Source: Bog-473 sp963744225 (lineage in GTDB: Bacteria; Actinomycetota; Acidimicrobiia; Acidimicrobiales; RAAP-2). From it: a stretch of DNA of 64,000 nucleotides. Shown here piece after piece: positions 1 to 8,081 of the stretch (position 1 is its first letter; the number at the start of each line of letters is the position of its first letter). Both the position numbers and the translations under genes were made by a program. The notes beneath the pieces were generated by a model. That model worked only from the letters and a program-made list of their open reading frames with translations, had not been told where the DNA came from and did no database searches. The stretch lies in contig CAVUSV010000004.1 of assembly GCA_963744225.1 (NCBI GenBank), positions 930,001 to 994,000 of the forward strand, read 5' to 3'.

Positions 1-1
1 G

Positions 2-1270
2 GACACCGTGTTCGGCGTGGGCGAAGTCGGCCACTTCAGTTGGAAGCAGATGCTCGACTTCGCCACCTGCACCGAGTGCGGACGCTGCCAGTCCGCCTGC
101 CCCGCCTGGAACACGGAGAAGCCGCTCTCGCCCAAGCTGCTCATCATGAACCTGCGCGACAACATGTTCGCCTCCGCGACTCCACTACTCGGCGGCGAGG
201 GGGAACAGACCGCGCTGGTGCCCAACGTGATCGATCCCGACGTGCTGTGGGCCTGCACCACCTGCGGCGCCTGCGTGGAGGAGTGCCCGGTCGACATCGA
301 GCACATCGATGCCATCGTCGACATGCGGCGCTACCAGGTGCTGATGGAGTCCGAGTTCCCGTCGGAGGCCGGGCTCATGCTGCGTAACGTCGAGAACCAG
401 GGTGACCCCTGGGGCCTCGGCCAGAACAAGCGCACCGAATGGACACAGAGCCTCGACTTCGAGATCCCGGTCATCACCGGCACGATCCCCGACGACATCG
501 AGTACCTGTACTGGGTCGGGTGCGCCGGCGCTCTCGACGAGCGGGCGCGCAAGGGCGTGCAGGCCACGGCGCGCATGCTCCACCGGGCCGGCGTCACCTT
601 CGCCATCCTCGGCCCCAAGGAGTCCTGCACGGGTGACCCCGTGCGGCGGCTGGGCAACGAGTACCTCTACCAGGAGCAGACCAAGATGAACATCGCCACC
701 CTCGACGAGGTGGGCGCCAAGAAGATCATCGCCAGCTGCCCGCACTGCTTCAACACGATCAAGAACGAGTATCCGGCCCTCGGTGGCAATTACGAGGTCA
801 TCCACCATTCCGAGCTGCTCGAGCACCTTGTCAAGGCGGGCAAGCTCGTACCCGGGTCTGGGTACACGGGCAAGGTGACCTACCACGACCCGTGCTACCT
901 CGGCCGCCACAACCGCGTCTTCGACGAGCCCCGCGCCGTGCTCAGCGCGATTCCCGGCGTTGAGCAGATCGAGATGCGCCGCTGCAAGGAGCGCGGCTTC
1001 TGCTGTGGCGCCGGCGGCGCCCGCATGTGGCTGGAGGAGAACATCGGCAAACGGGTCAATATGGAGCGCACCGAAGAGGCTCTGGGTACGGGAGCCGACG
1101 TCGTGTCGACGGCGTGTCCCTACTGCATGATCATGCTCGACGACGCGGTACGGGCGTTCGACAAGCAGGACGACGTGCGCGTGCTCGACCTGTCCCAGCT
1201 CGTCGAGGAGTCGCTCAACGGGGGATCGGCGCCCGCTTCAGCGCCCACCCCGGCGGAGACGCCGGCCTGA
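2..1270 (+). CDS. Fe-S oxidoreductase with two CCG domains, 3' fragment
   Basis: The frame is open to the left edge, so this is the C-terminal part of a longer protein. From the first visible GTG (8), two 4Fe-4S ferredoxin motifs follow in order: CTECGRCQSACP (residues 21-32) and CTTCGACVEECP. Then come two cysteine-rich CCG domains (CPHCF, CCGAGGARMW, ACPYC), as in heterodisulfide-reductase D / glycolate-oxidase-type subunits. The sequence resembles the C-terminal half of long actinobacterial iron-sulfur reductases (Rv0338c type), in which a membrane domain precedes; that part is not visible. It probably moves electrons between a quinone pool and an unidentified partner. An Ala/Pro-rich tail ends the protein. 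Redox partner and substrate cannot be read from the sequence. Confidence 0.85.
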   Translation, partial: DTVFGVGEVGHFSWKQMLDFATCTECGRCQSACPAWNTEKPLSPKLLIMNLRDNMFASATPLLGGEGEQTALVPNVIDPDVLWACTTCGACVEECPVDIEHIDAIVDMRRYQVLMESEFPSEAGLMLRNVENQGDPWGLGQNKRTEWTQSLDFEIPVITGTIPDDIEYLYWVGCAGALDERARKGVQATARMLHRAGVTFAILGPKESCTGDPVRRLGNEYLYQEQTKMNIATLDEVGAKKIIASCPHCFNTIKNEYPALGGNYEVIHHSELLEHLVKAGKLVPGSGYTGKVTYHDPCYLGRHNRVFDEPRAVLSAIPGVEQIEMRRCKERGFCCGAGGARMWLEENIGKRVNMERTEEALGTGADVVSTACPYCMIMLDDAVRAFDKQDDVRVLDLSQLVEESLNGGSAPASAPTPAETPA

Positions 1271-1281
1271 GCAAGTCGAGG

Positions 1282-1313
1282 GTCCCGGGGCTGTCGGGTC
1301 GTTAGCCCGGGAC
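1282..1313. terminator. Possible bidirectional terminator hairpin
   Basis: GTCCCGGGGCT and AGCCCGGGAC form a GC stem with one bulged G at the junction of the convergent Fe-S and PPOX genes, overlapping the PPOX stop codon. There is no long T-run, so termination is inferred from position and shape. Confidence 0.4.
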
Positions 1314-1724
1314 GATCCCGTAGGCGCGTTCGGGACGCAGCATGACGATCAGTCGCTTGTCGTTGACCATCGACGCTCGGTACTCATCCCAGTCCGGGTG
1401 CTCGCCCATCGCCTCGCGGTAGTAGGCGACGAGCGCCTCGACAGTGGCGTCGTTCGGGTCGGCCGCTACTGGCATGAGCTCGGCCTGCGCCTCGACCACG
1501 ACGTACTGCCAGAAGTTGTCGCCCAGGACGTAGAGCGAGGCGCGCGGGTCGCGCCGCAGGTTCTTCGTCTTGGCCCGGTCGTCGGTCACCGAGATCCGCA
1601 CGACCCCGTCGTCGCCCAGCAGGTACAAGATGTTGGACAGCTGTGGTCGCCCGTTGGAGCGAATGGTGGTCAGGACCCCCTGCTTGCGGTCCCGTATGAA
1701 GTCGAGTGCCTCGGTCAGATCCAT
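1302..1724 (-). CDS. PPOX-class F420-dependent oxidoreductase-like protein
   Basis: A 140-residue single-domain split-barrel flavin/deazaflavin protein. The N-terminus (residues 1-35: short helix, then GVLTTIRSNGRPQLSNI) and the central VRISVTDDRAKTKNLRRDPR stretch are typical of the Rv1155-type, F420-binding branch of the pyridoxamine 5'-phosphate oxidase superfamily. Length fits that family (about 135-150 aa). These cytosolic homodimers use reduced F420 to reduce unknown or diverse substrates. It lies 17 bp downstream of the aquaporin gene on the same strand and is probably co-transcribed with it. Cofactor preference is inferred from family resemblance. Confidence 0.8.
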   Translation of the reverse strand: MDLTEALDFIRDRKQGVLTTIRSNGRPQLSNILYLLGDDGVVRISVTDDRAKTKNLRRDPRASLYVLGDNFWQYVVVEAQAELMPVAADPNDATVEALVAYYREAMGEHPDWDEYRASMVNDKRLIVMLRPERAYGIVPG

Positions 1725-1741
1725 GGTCTGACGGTAGCGGG

Positions 1742-2497
1742 CTAGGTGTCGACAGTGACCACCGTGACGTCAACCGTCGCGTCCTGGGAGTTGTCGGCCA
1801 GCAACCAGTGCAGGATCGCGGCCACGAGCCCGCCCACCAAGGGGGCGACCAGGAACAGCCAGACCTGGCTGAGCGCGGTGCCACCGACGACGAGGGCCGG
1901 ACCAAGCGAACGGGCGGGGTTGACCGAGGTGCCGGTGAGCGGGATGCCGATCAGGTGGACCACCACCAGGCCGAAACCGATGGCCACGCCGACCGCACCC
2001 TGAATGGCGGCCTTGTGGGTGGCGAAGAGCACGACCATGACGAAGACGGCGGTGAGGACCACCTCGATGAGGAATGCGCCACCCTGACTGACGCGCAGGT
2101 GAGAGGCGGATCCATAGCCGTCGGCACCCAGACCGACCACGCTCTTCGAGTAGAAGGGCGACGTGTCCATCATGGCGTAGAGGAGGTAGGCGCCAGCGAT
2201 GGCGCCGGCCACTTGCGCCACGATGTACCCCACACCCTCGACGAGCTTCATGCGTCCGGTGGCGATGAAACCAAGTGTCACGGCCGGGTTCACGTGCGCG
2301 CCGGAGATTGGGCCGATGGCGTAGGCGAGCGCCGCCAATACGAGGCCGAACGCGAGGGCGGTCGCCGCCACGCCGGCCGAGTAGCTGAGCCCGAAGAGCT
2401 TGAATCCGAACGACTCAGTAGCGACTCCGACGGCGATGACGACCAGCACCAGCGTGCCGAAGAATTCCGCCGCGAGCTTTCTTGGGTCCAGGTCCAT
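1742..2497 (-). CDS. MIP-family aquaporin / glycerol facilitator
   Basis: A 251-residue six-helix membrane channel with both signature NPA loops: HVNPAVTLG in the first half and SVNPARSLGPA in the second. The second NPA is followed by R, as in water-selective AqpZ-type channels. The start at 2497 is supported by an AGGAGG ribosome binding site eight bases upstream. It belongs to a leftward group with the PPOX gene downstream and the cyclic-nucleotide-binding gene upstream. It would sit in the cytoplasmic membrane and pass water or small neutral solutes; selectivity cannot be settled by reading. Confidence 0.92.
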   Translation of the reverse strand: MDLDPRKLAAEFFGTLVLVVIAVGVATESFGFKLFGLSYSAGVAATALAFGLVLAALAYAIGPISGAHVNPAVTLGFIATGRMKLVEGVGYIVAQVAGAIAGAYLLYAMMDTSPFYSKSVVGLGADGYGSASHLRVSQGGAFLIEVVLTAVFVMVVLFATHKAAIQGAVGVAIGFGLVVVHLIGIPLTGTSVNPARSLGPALVVGGTALSQVWLFLVAPLVGGLVAAILHWLLADNSQDATVDVTVVTVDT

Positions 2498-2636
2498 GAT
2501 GGTGACCTCCTGTGTCCTGGCGAGGAAACGGACACAGAAAGTCTCGCAGCGCGTCCTGGCGCGAGCGCGGATGCACCCGCGGCGAATCCCAGGTCAGGGG
2601 GTCATATCGGCCCGTGCCGTGCCTGGGACGGGTTGC

Positions 2637-3059
2637 TCAGATGGCGGCCATCGCCCGCTCGTCCGCCTCGCGCAGGCGGGTGGCCATGGCCGCCAGCATC
2701 TTGCGCGAGAGGGCGGGCACGGCGTCGAGCACGCCGTTGAACTGACGCTGCCCGAGCACGAGCAGTGTCATGTCGGTCTCAGAGGTGACGGTGGCCGAGC
2801 GCGGCCGGCGGTCGAGCAGCGCCATTTCGCCGAAGTACTGGCCCGGCCCGAGTGTCGCCATCTTGCGGTTGTTGCGCCGGACGGCAGCCTGGCCCTTGAC
2901 GATGAGGAAGAACTCCCGCCCCACCGTCCCCTGTTCGCACAGCACCCGGCCGGGCGGCACGGTCACTTCCTCCAGAGCCCTCCGGATGGTCCGCAGGTCC
3001 TTGGCCGATGAGGTGGAGAACAGCCAGATCTTCGAGAGGTCGAGGTCAGCGGGGCTCAT
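2637..3059 (-). CDS. Stand-alone cyclic nucleotide-binding domain protein
   Basis: A 140-residue protein made almost wholly of one cNMP-binding beta-roll, with a phosphate-binding cassette reading FGEMALLDRRPRSATV at about residues 76-91. There is no C-terminal helix-turn-helix, so it is not a complete Crp/Fnr transcription factor. It would act as a small cytosolic cAMP/cGMP sensor or regulatory subunit with an unknown partner. It lies between a P-II gene and the aquaporin gene on the same strand. The conserved cassette arginine suggests ligand binding is retained. Confidence 0.85.
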   Translation of the reverse strand: MSPADLDLSKIWLFSTSSAKDLRTIRRALEEVTVPPGRVLCEQGTVGREFFLIVKGQAAVRRNNRKMATLGPGQYFGEMALLDRRPRSATVTSETDMTLLVLGQRQFNGVLDAVPALSRKMLAAMATRLREADERAMAAI

Positions 3060-3152
3060 GGCCCGAAACAGTAGCCCCCGACCCCTCGCGACGCGCCGTT
3101 GGTCACGCCCGTTCTGAGGGATCCGTCCACTTCTCGCGGGCGGACTCGTGGC

Positions 3153-3491
3153 TCAGACGGCGTCGGCCCCACGCTCACCCGTGCGCACGCGGACGACGGT
3201 CTCGGCCGGCACCACCCACACCTTTCCGTCGCCGATCTTTCCGGTCACCGCCGAGGACACGATCGCGTCGACGACGGCCTCGGCCCGGTCGTCCTCAACC
3301 AGCACCTCCACGCGCAGCTTCGGCACGAAGTCGACCTGGTACTCGGCTCCCCGGTAGTTCTCGGTGTGGCCCTTCTGGCGGCCGAAGCCTTGTGCCTCGG
3401 TGAGGGTCATGCCCTGGACCCCCATGTTCTTGAGGACGTTCTTCACGTCATCAAGCTTGAACGGCTTGACGACGGCTACCACGAGCTTCAT
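3153..3491 (-). CDS. glnB: P-II nitrogen regulatory protein (first copy)
   Basis: A full-length 112-residue P-II protein: KPFKLDDVK at the N-terminus, the T-loop GFGRQKGHTENYRGAEY with Tyr51, and the nucleotide-binding TGKIGDGKVWV and RVRTGERG motifs. P-II trimers bind ATP/ADP and 2-oxoglutarate and control nitrogen transport and assimilation. It is not in the amt operon; its near-identical paralogue at 6773 is. The start has a good GGAGGG ribosome binding site. The symbol is by family only, since GlnB and GlnK cannot be separated by reading. Confidence 0.93.
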   Translation of the reverse strand: MKLVVAVVKPFKLDDVKNVLKNMGVQGMTLTEAQGFGRQKGHTENYRGAEYQVDFVPKLRVEVLVEDDRAEAVVDAIVSSAVTGKIGDGKVWVVPAETVVRVRTGERGADAV

Positions 3492-3531
3492 CCGCCCTCC
3501 TTACGATCGGTCGGTCGCTGGGACCCGCGCA

Positions 3532-3545
3532 GTCACGTTAGTGAC
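3532..3545. promoter_or_regulatory. Inverted repeat upstream of P-II gene
   Basis: GTCAC-gtta-GTGAC, a 5-4-5 inverted repeat about 40 bp before the start of the leftward P-II gene. GTnAC is also the first half of the GlnR consensus, but no GAAAC half follows at the right distance. It is recorded as a possible operator only. Confidence 0.25.
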
Positions 3546-3630
3546 CCCACCGACTGCCCGTCCGAGCGTCGTCCGGGGCAACGGCCACCTGCGAAAAGAG
3601 ACCCGATCGGGAGAGCGATAGCCTTCCTCG

Positions 3631-4224
3631 ATGCCCTCAAGTCCAAACCCCGGCAGCTCCGGTGGCGATGAGGCTCCCCCGATGAGCCGCTGGGAGCGCT
3701 TCAAGTACACGATTGTGCAGCCCGGGACCGAGCCCGACCGCTCGATCGCCGCCGACCAACGGTCGGTCGAGGAACTCGAGTACGCCATCGCGCGCTCCGA
3801 CGACAAGGAGAGGACCATCGGGCTCGTGGCGGCCCCGCTGGCCGCGCTGATCGCGCTGCTCGTTGGCGGGGCATCGGTCAACTACGCCAAGACCCACCAC
3901 CTCAGCACGACGTTGTACAGCGAGCTCACCTACATGCTGCTCGCCCTGTCGGTCCTCATCCTCGTGACGTCGCTCGTGCGTAAGCGGCTTTTCCAGGGCA
4001 TCACCCTCGCGCTCTTCGGTCTGGCGGTCTTCAACCTCAAAGCCTGGGGATTCGGCTTTCCCTTTGTCCTGGCGGGCGCCTGGTATCTCGTCCGTGCCTA
4101 TCGCCTGCAACAAGCCCTCAAGCGTGCGGAAGGCGGCGGATCGTCCCCGCCGAACAGCGGCCGCCCGCGGCCCACGAACGGGTCACGGCCGCGTTCGAAC
4201 AAGCGCTACACGCCACCCACCTGA
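3631..4224 (+). CDS. Hypothetical membrane protein
   Basis: A 197-residue protein without a recognised family. The N-terminal 60 residues are polar with an acidic segment (PDRSIAADQRSVEELEYAIAR). Three or four hydrophobic segments follow at about residues 68-85, 100-118, 124-140 and 140-152. The C-terminal 40 residues are basic, rich in Pro, Ser and Arg, and probably disordered in the cytoplasm. The start at 3631 lacks a clear ribosome binding site; ATG 3682 (MSRWERFKY) is a possible alternative. It stands alone between the divergent P-II gene and a convergent DUF3592-like gene. Confidence 0.65.
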   Translation: MPSSPNPGSSGGDEAPPMSRWERFKYTIVQPGTEPDRSIAADQRSVEELEYAIARSDDKERTIGLVAAPLAALIALLVGGASVNYAKTHHLSTTLYSELTYMLLALSVLILVTSLVRKRLFQGITLALFGLAVFNLKAWGFGFPFVLAGAWYLVRAYRLQQALKRAEGGGSSPPNSGRPRPTNGSRPRSNKRYTPPT

Positions 4225-4286
4225 CAACTCTGCGAGCCTGAGTCTGCGGCTGGCGAGGGTCGGTGGCTGCGGTGGCGAGCGGCTGA

Positions 4287-4898
4287 TCAGCTCGGGGCGT
4301 CAGCGCCCCCCGCCTTCCCGCGTCGCCGCAGCAGCACGATGACCAGGACGGCGACCAGAAGGACGAGCAGGACGGCGGGGAGGACGAAGACCGTCGCCGA
4401 CGAGTGCTCATCGTGGACGACCGAAACGGGTGAGACCAGTGCCGGATCCTCCGGCACCGCGATGGCATGGATGACGGTTCCCGGGGCGTGGAGCGAGGTG
4501 CCCGGCAGCTGCTCGTTGTAGCGGCGGCCGTCGAGGCTGTAGGTGCCTCGGCATGCGTACCCAGCGCCGTTGCTGCCGCTGCCCCCGAGGAGCCCCTGAC
4601 AGCTCGTGATGGTGACGTTCACCGCCACGCCCTGGTTGTGGAGCTCGTCGATTTGGTGGTTCTTGTTGATGCCGACGAACGTGAACACCACGACGAGCAC
4701 GGCCAGAGTAGCGACCACGATGGCGACGAGCACCCGGGTGAGACGACGACGGTCGATCTGTACCGTGGCGCCGCGCAGTGGGGCGACCCGCGCCTCGGCG
4801 TCCGGTGCCGAACCAGGCTCGGGCGCGGCTTGGGCTGACAGGTCTGCGCCCGTCGCGTCGTGCCTCGGGTCCGTGGCCGGATGCTCGTCTGCGCTCAA
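4287..4898 (-). CDS. DUF3592-like membrane protein
   Basis: A 203-residue protein with a 45-residue polar N-terminus, a first membrane helix at about residues 58-78, an exported beta-rich middle domain and a second membrane helix near residues 168-190 followed by RRRGK. The middle domain contains two cysteines (SCQGLLGG and YACRGTYSLDGRRY) and ends with VPEDPALVSPV. This two-helix, ~100-residue-loop layout resembles DUF3592 proteins. Function is unknown. It runs convergent to the preceding membrane gene and divergent from amt. Confidence 0.65.
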   Translation of the reverse strand: MSADEHPATDPRHDATGADLSAQAAPEPGSAPDAEARVAPLRGATVQIDRRRLTRVLVAIVVATLAVLVVVFTFVGINKNHQIDELHNQGVAVNVTITSCQGLLGGSGSNGAGYACRGTYSLDGRRYNEQLPGTSLHAPGTVIHAIAVPEDPALVSPVSVVHDEHSSATVFVLPAVLLVLLVAVLVIVLLRRRGKAGGADAPS

Positions 4899-4996
4899 GA
4901 TCGGGAGATCGTAGTGGTGGCGGGTAGCTCAGAACGTGGGCGGGTGGGGAGCCCTGCGCCGTCCACCACCGGCTTCGCTGCGCCGGGGGTTGTGGA

Positions 4997-5034
4997 TTAA
5001 CAAGCCCGAAACACAGCGGTGACCATGCCGAAAC
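4997..5034 (+). promoter_or_regulatory. Tandem GlnR-type operator upstream of amt
   Basis: Four five-base half sites occur with exact 6-base spacers: TTAAC (4997), GAAAC (5008), GTGAC (5019) and GAAAC (5030). This matches the actinobacterial GlnR pattern gTnAc-N6-GaAAc repeated twice, the form described for amtB control regions. It lies about 125-160 bp before the amt start, so nitrogen-limitation activation of amt-glnK is a reasonable inference. Confidence 0.7.
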
Positions 5035-5097
5035 TCCTTGGTTGCATTGTTGCTCCGACGGGGAGAACCGTACGAAATGGCTTGCGTACCCAACGAT

Positions 5098-5117
5098 CTG
5101 TGACGTCGGAGTCACAG
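5098..5117. promoter_or_regulatory. Perfect inverted repeat between GlnR box and amt
   Basis: CTGTGAC-gtcgga-GTCACAG has perfect 7-bp arms about 40 bp upstream of the amt start codon. It resembles a CRP-type site, but the TGTGA and TCACA cores are eight bases apart rather than six, so a different dimeric regulator is as likely. Confidence 0.4.
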
Positions 5118-5157
5118 GGCGGCTCGTCAGGGCGCAACGACAGTTAGGAGAGGCGTA

Positions 5158-6738
5158 GTGATCCACCTCATGGGAGCGATCGTTCCCGTTCCTTATCCGA
5201 GTTGGCTGAATCCAGCCGACAACACGTGGCAGATCACCGCCGCGACGTTCGTCGGTTTGATGAGCCTCCCCGGCCTGGCCGTGCTCTACGCGTCGATCGT
5301 GCCAAAGAAGTGGGCGGTCAACGTGATGGCCATGATGTTCGCCGGCTTCTCACTCGTGCTCATCGCCTGGGTGCTCTGGTCCTACAAGATGGGATTCGGC
5401 GCGACCTCAGTCGGCGGTGGTGTGCGCGTCGTGGGCGGAGTGGTGACGCAGACCCAGAACGCCGGGACAACGGGGACGTGGCAACACTTCTTCGAGAACT
5501 TCGTGGGTAAACCCGGTGGCATCACCGACAGCGTGGGTGAACAGGGCCAGGCGATGTCGGCCGCCAACACCCTCATCCCCTTCCACTTCCCGACCTCGAG
5601 CCTGGCGTACTTCCAGTTCGTGTTCGCGGCGATCACGCCCCTGCTGTTCCTGGGGAGCGTGCTCGGGCGCATCAAGTTCTTCGCCTGGTGCCTGCTGGTG
5701 CCGCTGTGGTCGACGTTCGTGTATGCCATCGACGCGTTCCTGCTCTGGGGCGGCGGTTACTTCGCCCAGGAGGGGGCGCTGGACTTCTCGGGTGGGTACG
5801 TCATCCACATGTCCGCCGGCGTATCCGGCTTCGTCGCCGCATGGGTCCTCGGGCCGCGGCTGCTGCGAGATAGACAGCACGCCTTGCCCAACAACCTGGT
5901 CATGGCGGGGGTCGGAGCGGGCATCCTGTGGCTGGGCTGGAACGGCTTCAACGGCGGGGACCCCTACTACGCGGGTGCCAGCGCGGCGGCGGCCGTCATC
6001 AATACGAACATCGCCACCGCGACCGGCGTCGTCGTGTGGCTGATCATGGACGCCTGGTTCACGAAGGAGCGAAAGCCCACCTTCCTGGGCGGTGTCAACG
6101 GCATGATCTGCGGCCTGGTCGGCATCACGCCGTGCGCAGGCTGGGTCAACGGCAGGGGAGCCATTTACATCGGCGCCATCTGCTCGGCCTTCGTCTGGGT
6201 GGCCTGGAACTACTTGTCCAAGGTGCGGCCGTTCTCGAAGGTCGACGACGCGCTGGGTGTCGTCTACACCCACGGAATGGCCGGCTTCATGGGCGGCATG
6301 CTGCTGGGCATCTTCGGTGACCCGAACATGATTCAGTACGGCTGTGGCCACCTCGATGCCGCCGGACAGGTCGTGGCTACCGGCCCGACGACCTACGCCA
6401 CGGGCACGGCGCACTGCGTGATCACATCGGTCAACGGTCTCATGTACACGGGCTCGGCGCACCAGCTGTGGGAACAGTTCCGAGCGGCGATCTTCGTCAT
6501 CATCTGGTCCGCACTGATCACGTTCATCCTGATGAAGCTGATCGGCCTGGTCCTGAGGGGTGCCCGCTACAAGGACGACGTCCTCGAAGTCGGCGACCTC
6601 GCCATCCACGGCGAAGAGGCGTTCCCCGAGGACGAGTTCGCCACTCGCAGCGACGGCGCCTTTGCCATGGCCGGTCTCGACAGGGGCGGTTCGGACGAAC
6701 CCGAACCGATATCACCACCACCAGGTGGCGGTTCCTAG
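5158..6738 (+). CDS. amt: Ammonium transporter Amt
   Basis: A 526-residue Amt/MEP/Rh channel with about eleven membrane helices. The family core is present, including the first pore histidine in GGYVIHMSAG, the WLGWNGFNGG motif, and the second pore histidine in VYTHGMAGFMGG. The start is GTG 5158, preceded by AGGAGAGG. It is longer than E. coli AmtB (about 430 aa) because of a loop near residues 85-130 and an acidic C-terminal tail. The P-II gene follows 34 bp downstream, the classic amtB-glnK pairing in which P-II blocks the channel under nitrogen excess. A GlnR-type box upstream points to nitrogen control. Confidence 0.95.
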   Translation: MIHLMGAIVPVPYPSWLNPADNTWQITAATFVGLMSLPGLAVLYASIVPKKWAVNVMAMMFAGFSLVLIAWVLWSYKMGFGATSVGGGVRVVGGVVTQTQNAGTTGTWQHFFENFVGKPGGITDSVGEQGQAMSAANTLIPFHFPTSSLAYFQFVFAAITPLLFLGSVLGRIKFFAWCLLVPLWSTFVYAIDAFLLWGGGYFAQEGALDFSGGYVIHMSAGVSGFVAAWVLGPRLLRDRQHALPNNLVMAGVGAGILWLGWNGFNGGDPYYAGASAAAAVINTNIATATGVVVWLIMDAWFTKERKPTFLGGVNGMICGLVGITPCAGWVNGRGAIYIGAICSAFVWVAWNYLSKVRPFSKVDDALGVVYTHGMAGFMGGMLLGIFGDPNMIQYGCGHLDAAGQVVATGPTTYATGTAHCVITSVNGLMYTGSAHQLWEQFRAAIFVIIWSALITFILMKLIGLVLRGARYKDDVLEVGDLAIHGEEAFPEDEFATRSDGAFAMAGLDRGGSDEPEPISPPPGGGS

Positions 6739-6772
6739 GCCCGAGACAGACAGGACGAAAGGAGCTCAACAA

Positions 6773-7111
6773 ATGAAGCTGATCGTGGCAGTCCTCAAGC
6801 CGTTCAAGCTCGACGATGTCAAGGAGACCCTCAAGAACCTCGGTGTGCAGGGCATGACCCTGACCGAGGCCCAGGGTTTCGGGCGCCAGCGAGGGCACAC
6901 CGAGGTCTATCGGGGTGCGGAATACGAGGTGGACTTCGTCCCCAAGATCCGCATCGAGGTGCTGGTGGATGACGGTCAGGTCGACGACGTGGTCGACGCA
7001 ATCGTCTCCTCGGCAGCAACCGGCAAGATCGGTGACGGCAAGGTCTGGGTGATCCCCGTCGACACCGTGGTGCGCGTGCGCACCGGAGAACGCGGGCCTG
7101 AAGCCTTGTAA
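6773..7111 (+). CDS. glnK: P-II nitrogen regulatory protein (amt-linked)
   Basis: A 112-residue P-II protein starting at ATG 6773 (AAAGGAG upstream). T-loop Tyr51 lies in YRGAEY, and TGKIGDGKVWV and RVRTGERG are conserved. It is very similar over its whole length to the P-II protein encoded at 3153-3491. Position directly after amt makes it the probable GlnK partner that docks on the transporter in response to ATP/ADP and 2-oxoglutarate. Tyr51 is the residue uridylylated or adenylylated in other bacteria; no modifying enzyme is in the window. Confidence 0.95.
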   Translation: MKLIVAVLKPFKLDDVKETLKNLGVQGMTLTEAQGFGRQRGHTEVYRGAEYEVDFVPKIRIEVLVDDGQVDDVVDAIVSSAATGKIGDGKVWVIPVDTVVRVRTGERGPEAL

Positions 7112-7140
7112 GGCGCGTCGGGTTCTGCAGACGGTCGGTA

Positions 7141-7180
7141 TGGCCGGGGCGCGGCGAGGCGCCCCGGCCAGCCGCCTTTT
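7141..7180 (+). terminator. Terminator after amt-glnK
   Basis: A perfect 12-bp GC stem (arms 7141-7152 and 7159-7170, starting TGGCCGGGGC) with a 6-base loop, followed a few bases later by TTTT. It sits 30 bp after the glnK stop codon and before the convergent phosphoglycerate mutase gene. Confidence 0.75.
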
Positions 7181-7208
7181 CGGGGTGGCTCTATCCTGAT
7201 TTAGCCGC

Positions 7209-7976
7209 TCAGCCCGTCGGCTGGTCGGCCTGGCGGGCTACCGCCGCAGCCGCAGCCGCCGCCAGTTGTGGATCGCCCAGGTAGTCGGCCGAGCGCACCA
7301 CTAGGCCGTCGTCGAGAAGGACTCGGTAGGGAATGCCGGTCGGTATCTCGACATCGGCTATGGAGTCATTCGGGATCCCCTCAAGGTGCTTACGCAGGGC
7401 CCGGATGGAGTTCCCATGGGCGGCGACGAGCACGGCGCCACCTTTTTCGGCCGTGGCTCGCAGGTCCGGCACGACGTCCGATTCCCAGTAGGGGACGACC
7501 CGCCGCACGACGTCGGCCAGGCACTCGGTGCGCGGGACGTCGTCCGGGTCGAGGTCGCGGTACCGGGGGTCGCCCGCGACGTCGTAGAGGTTGTCCGGCT
7601 CCAGCGGCGGCGGCGGCGTCTCGTAGCTGCGCCGCCACAGCATGAGCTGGGCCTCCCCGAACCGCTGCTTTATCTGGGCCTTGTTCTTTCCTTGGAGGTC
7701 CCCGTAGTGGCGCTCGTTGAGACGCCAGTCCCGCCGGACCGGGAGCCAACTGCGGCCGGCCGCCGCCAGGGCGATCTCGGCCGTCCGGATGGCCCTGGTC
7801 AGGACCGAGGTGTGCAGCAGTCGGAGGTCCAGGCCTTCTTCGGCGGCCAGCAGCTCGCCCGCCGCTCGGGCTTCGGCCTCGCCGGCCGGCGTCAAGTCGA
7901 CGTCGACCCACCCCGTGAAGAGGTTGTCTGCGTTCCAGGTCGATTGGCCGTGGCGGAGAAGCACCAGATCAAGCAC
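7209..7976 (-). CDS. gpmA: 2,3-bisphosphoglycerate-dependent phosphoglycerate mutase
   Basis: A 255-residue cytosolic enzyme that interconverts 3- and 2-phosphoglycerate in glycolysis and gluconeogenesis. It starts MLDLVLLRHGQSTWN with the phospho-accepting His9. It continues with FTGWVDVDLTPAGEAEA, LNERHYGDLQGKNK (catalytic Glu) and VLVAAHGNSIRAL (second catalytic His), all diagnostic of the dPGM family. Length matches GpmA (about 250 aa). It runs convergent to amt-glnK, from which a terminator separates it, and divergent from the DapB-like gene. Confidence 0.93.
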   Translation of the reverse strand: MLDLVLLRHGQSTWNADNLFTGWVDVDLTPAGEAEARAAGELLAAEEGLDLRLLHTSVLTRAIRTAEIALAAAGRSWLPVRRDWRLNERHYGDLQGKNKAQIKQRFGEAQLMLWRRSYETPPPPLEPDNLYDVAGDPRYRDLDPDDVPRTECLADVVRRVVPYWESDVVPDLRATAEKGGAVLVAAHGNSIRALRKHLEGIPNDSIADVEIPTGIPYRVLLDDGLVVRSADYLGDPQLAAAAAAAVARQADQPTG

Positions 7977-8081
7977 GGCTGCGATCGTACGCGAGGCCAG
8001 AGCAGGGCCAAACCGCTAGAACTTCTGTATGGCGCTTGTTTCCAATGTCACCCTTCGCTTCGGCCCATCCACGGAGTCGAG

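Noticed and set aside
5098..5117. CRP-type binding site upstream of amt
   Set aside because: The TGTGA and TCACA cores are separated by eight rather than six bases, so it was kept only as an unspecified inverted repeat.
5407..6609. A 400-codon minus-strand frame inside amt
   Set aside because: Opposite strand of a full-length ammonium transporter; composition is that of a shadow frame (His/Asp/Arg/Val-rich).
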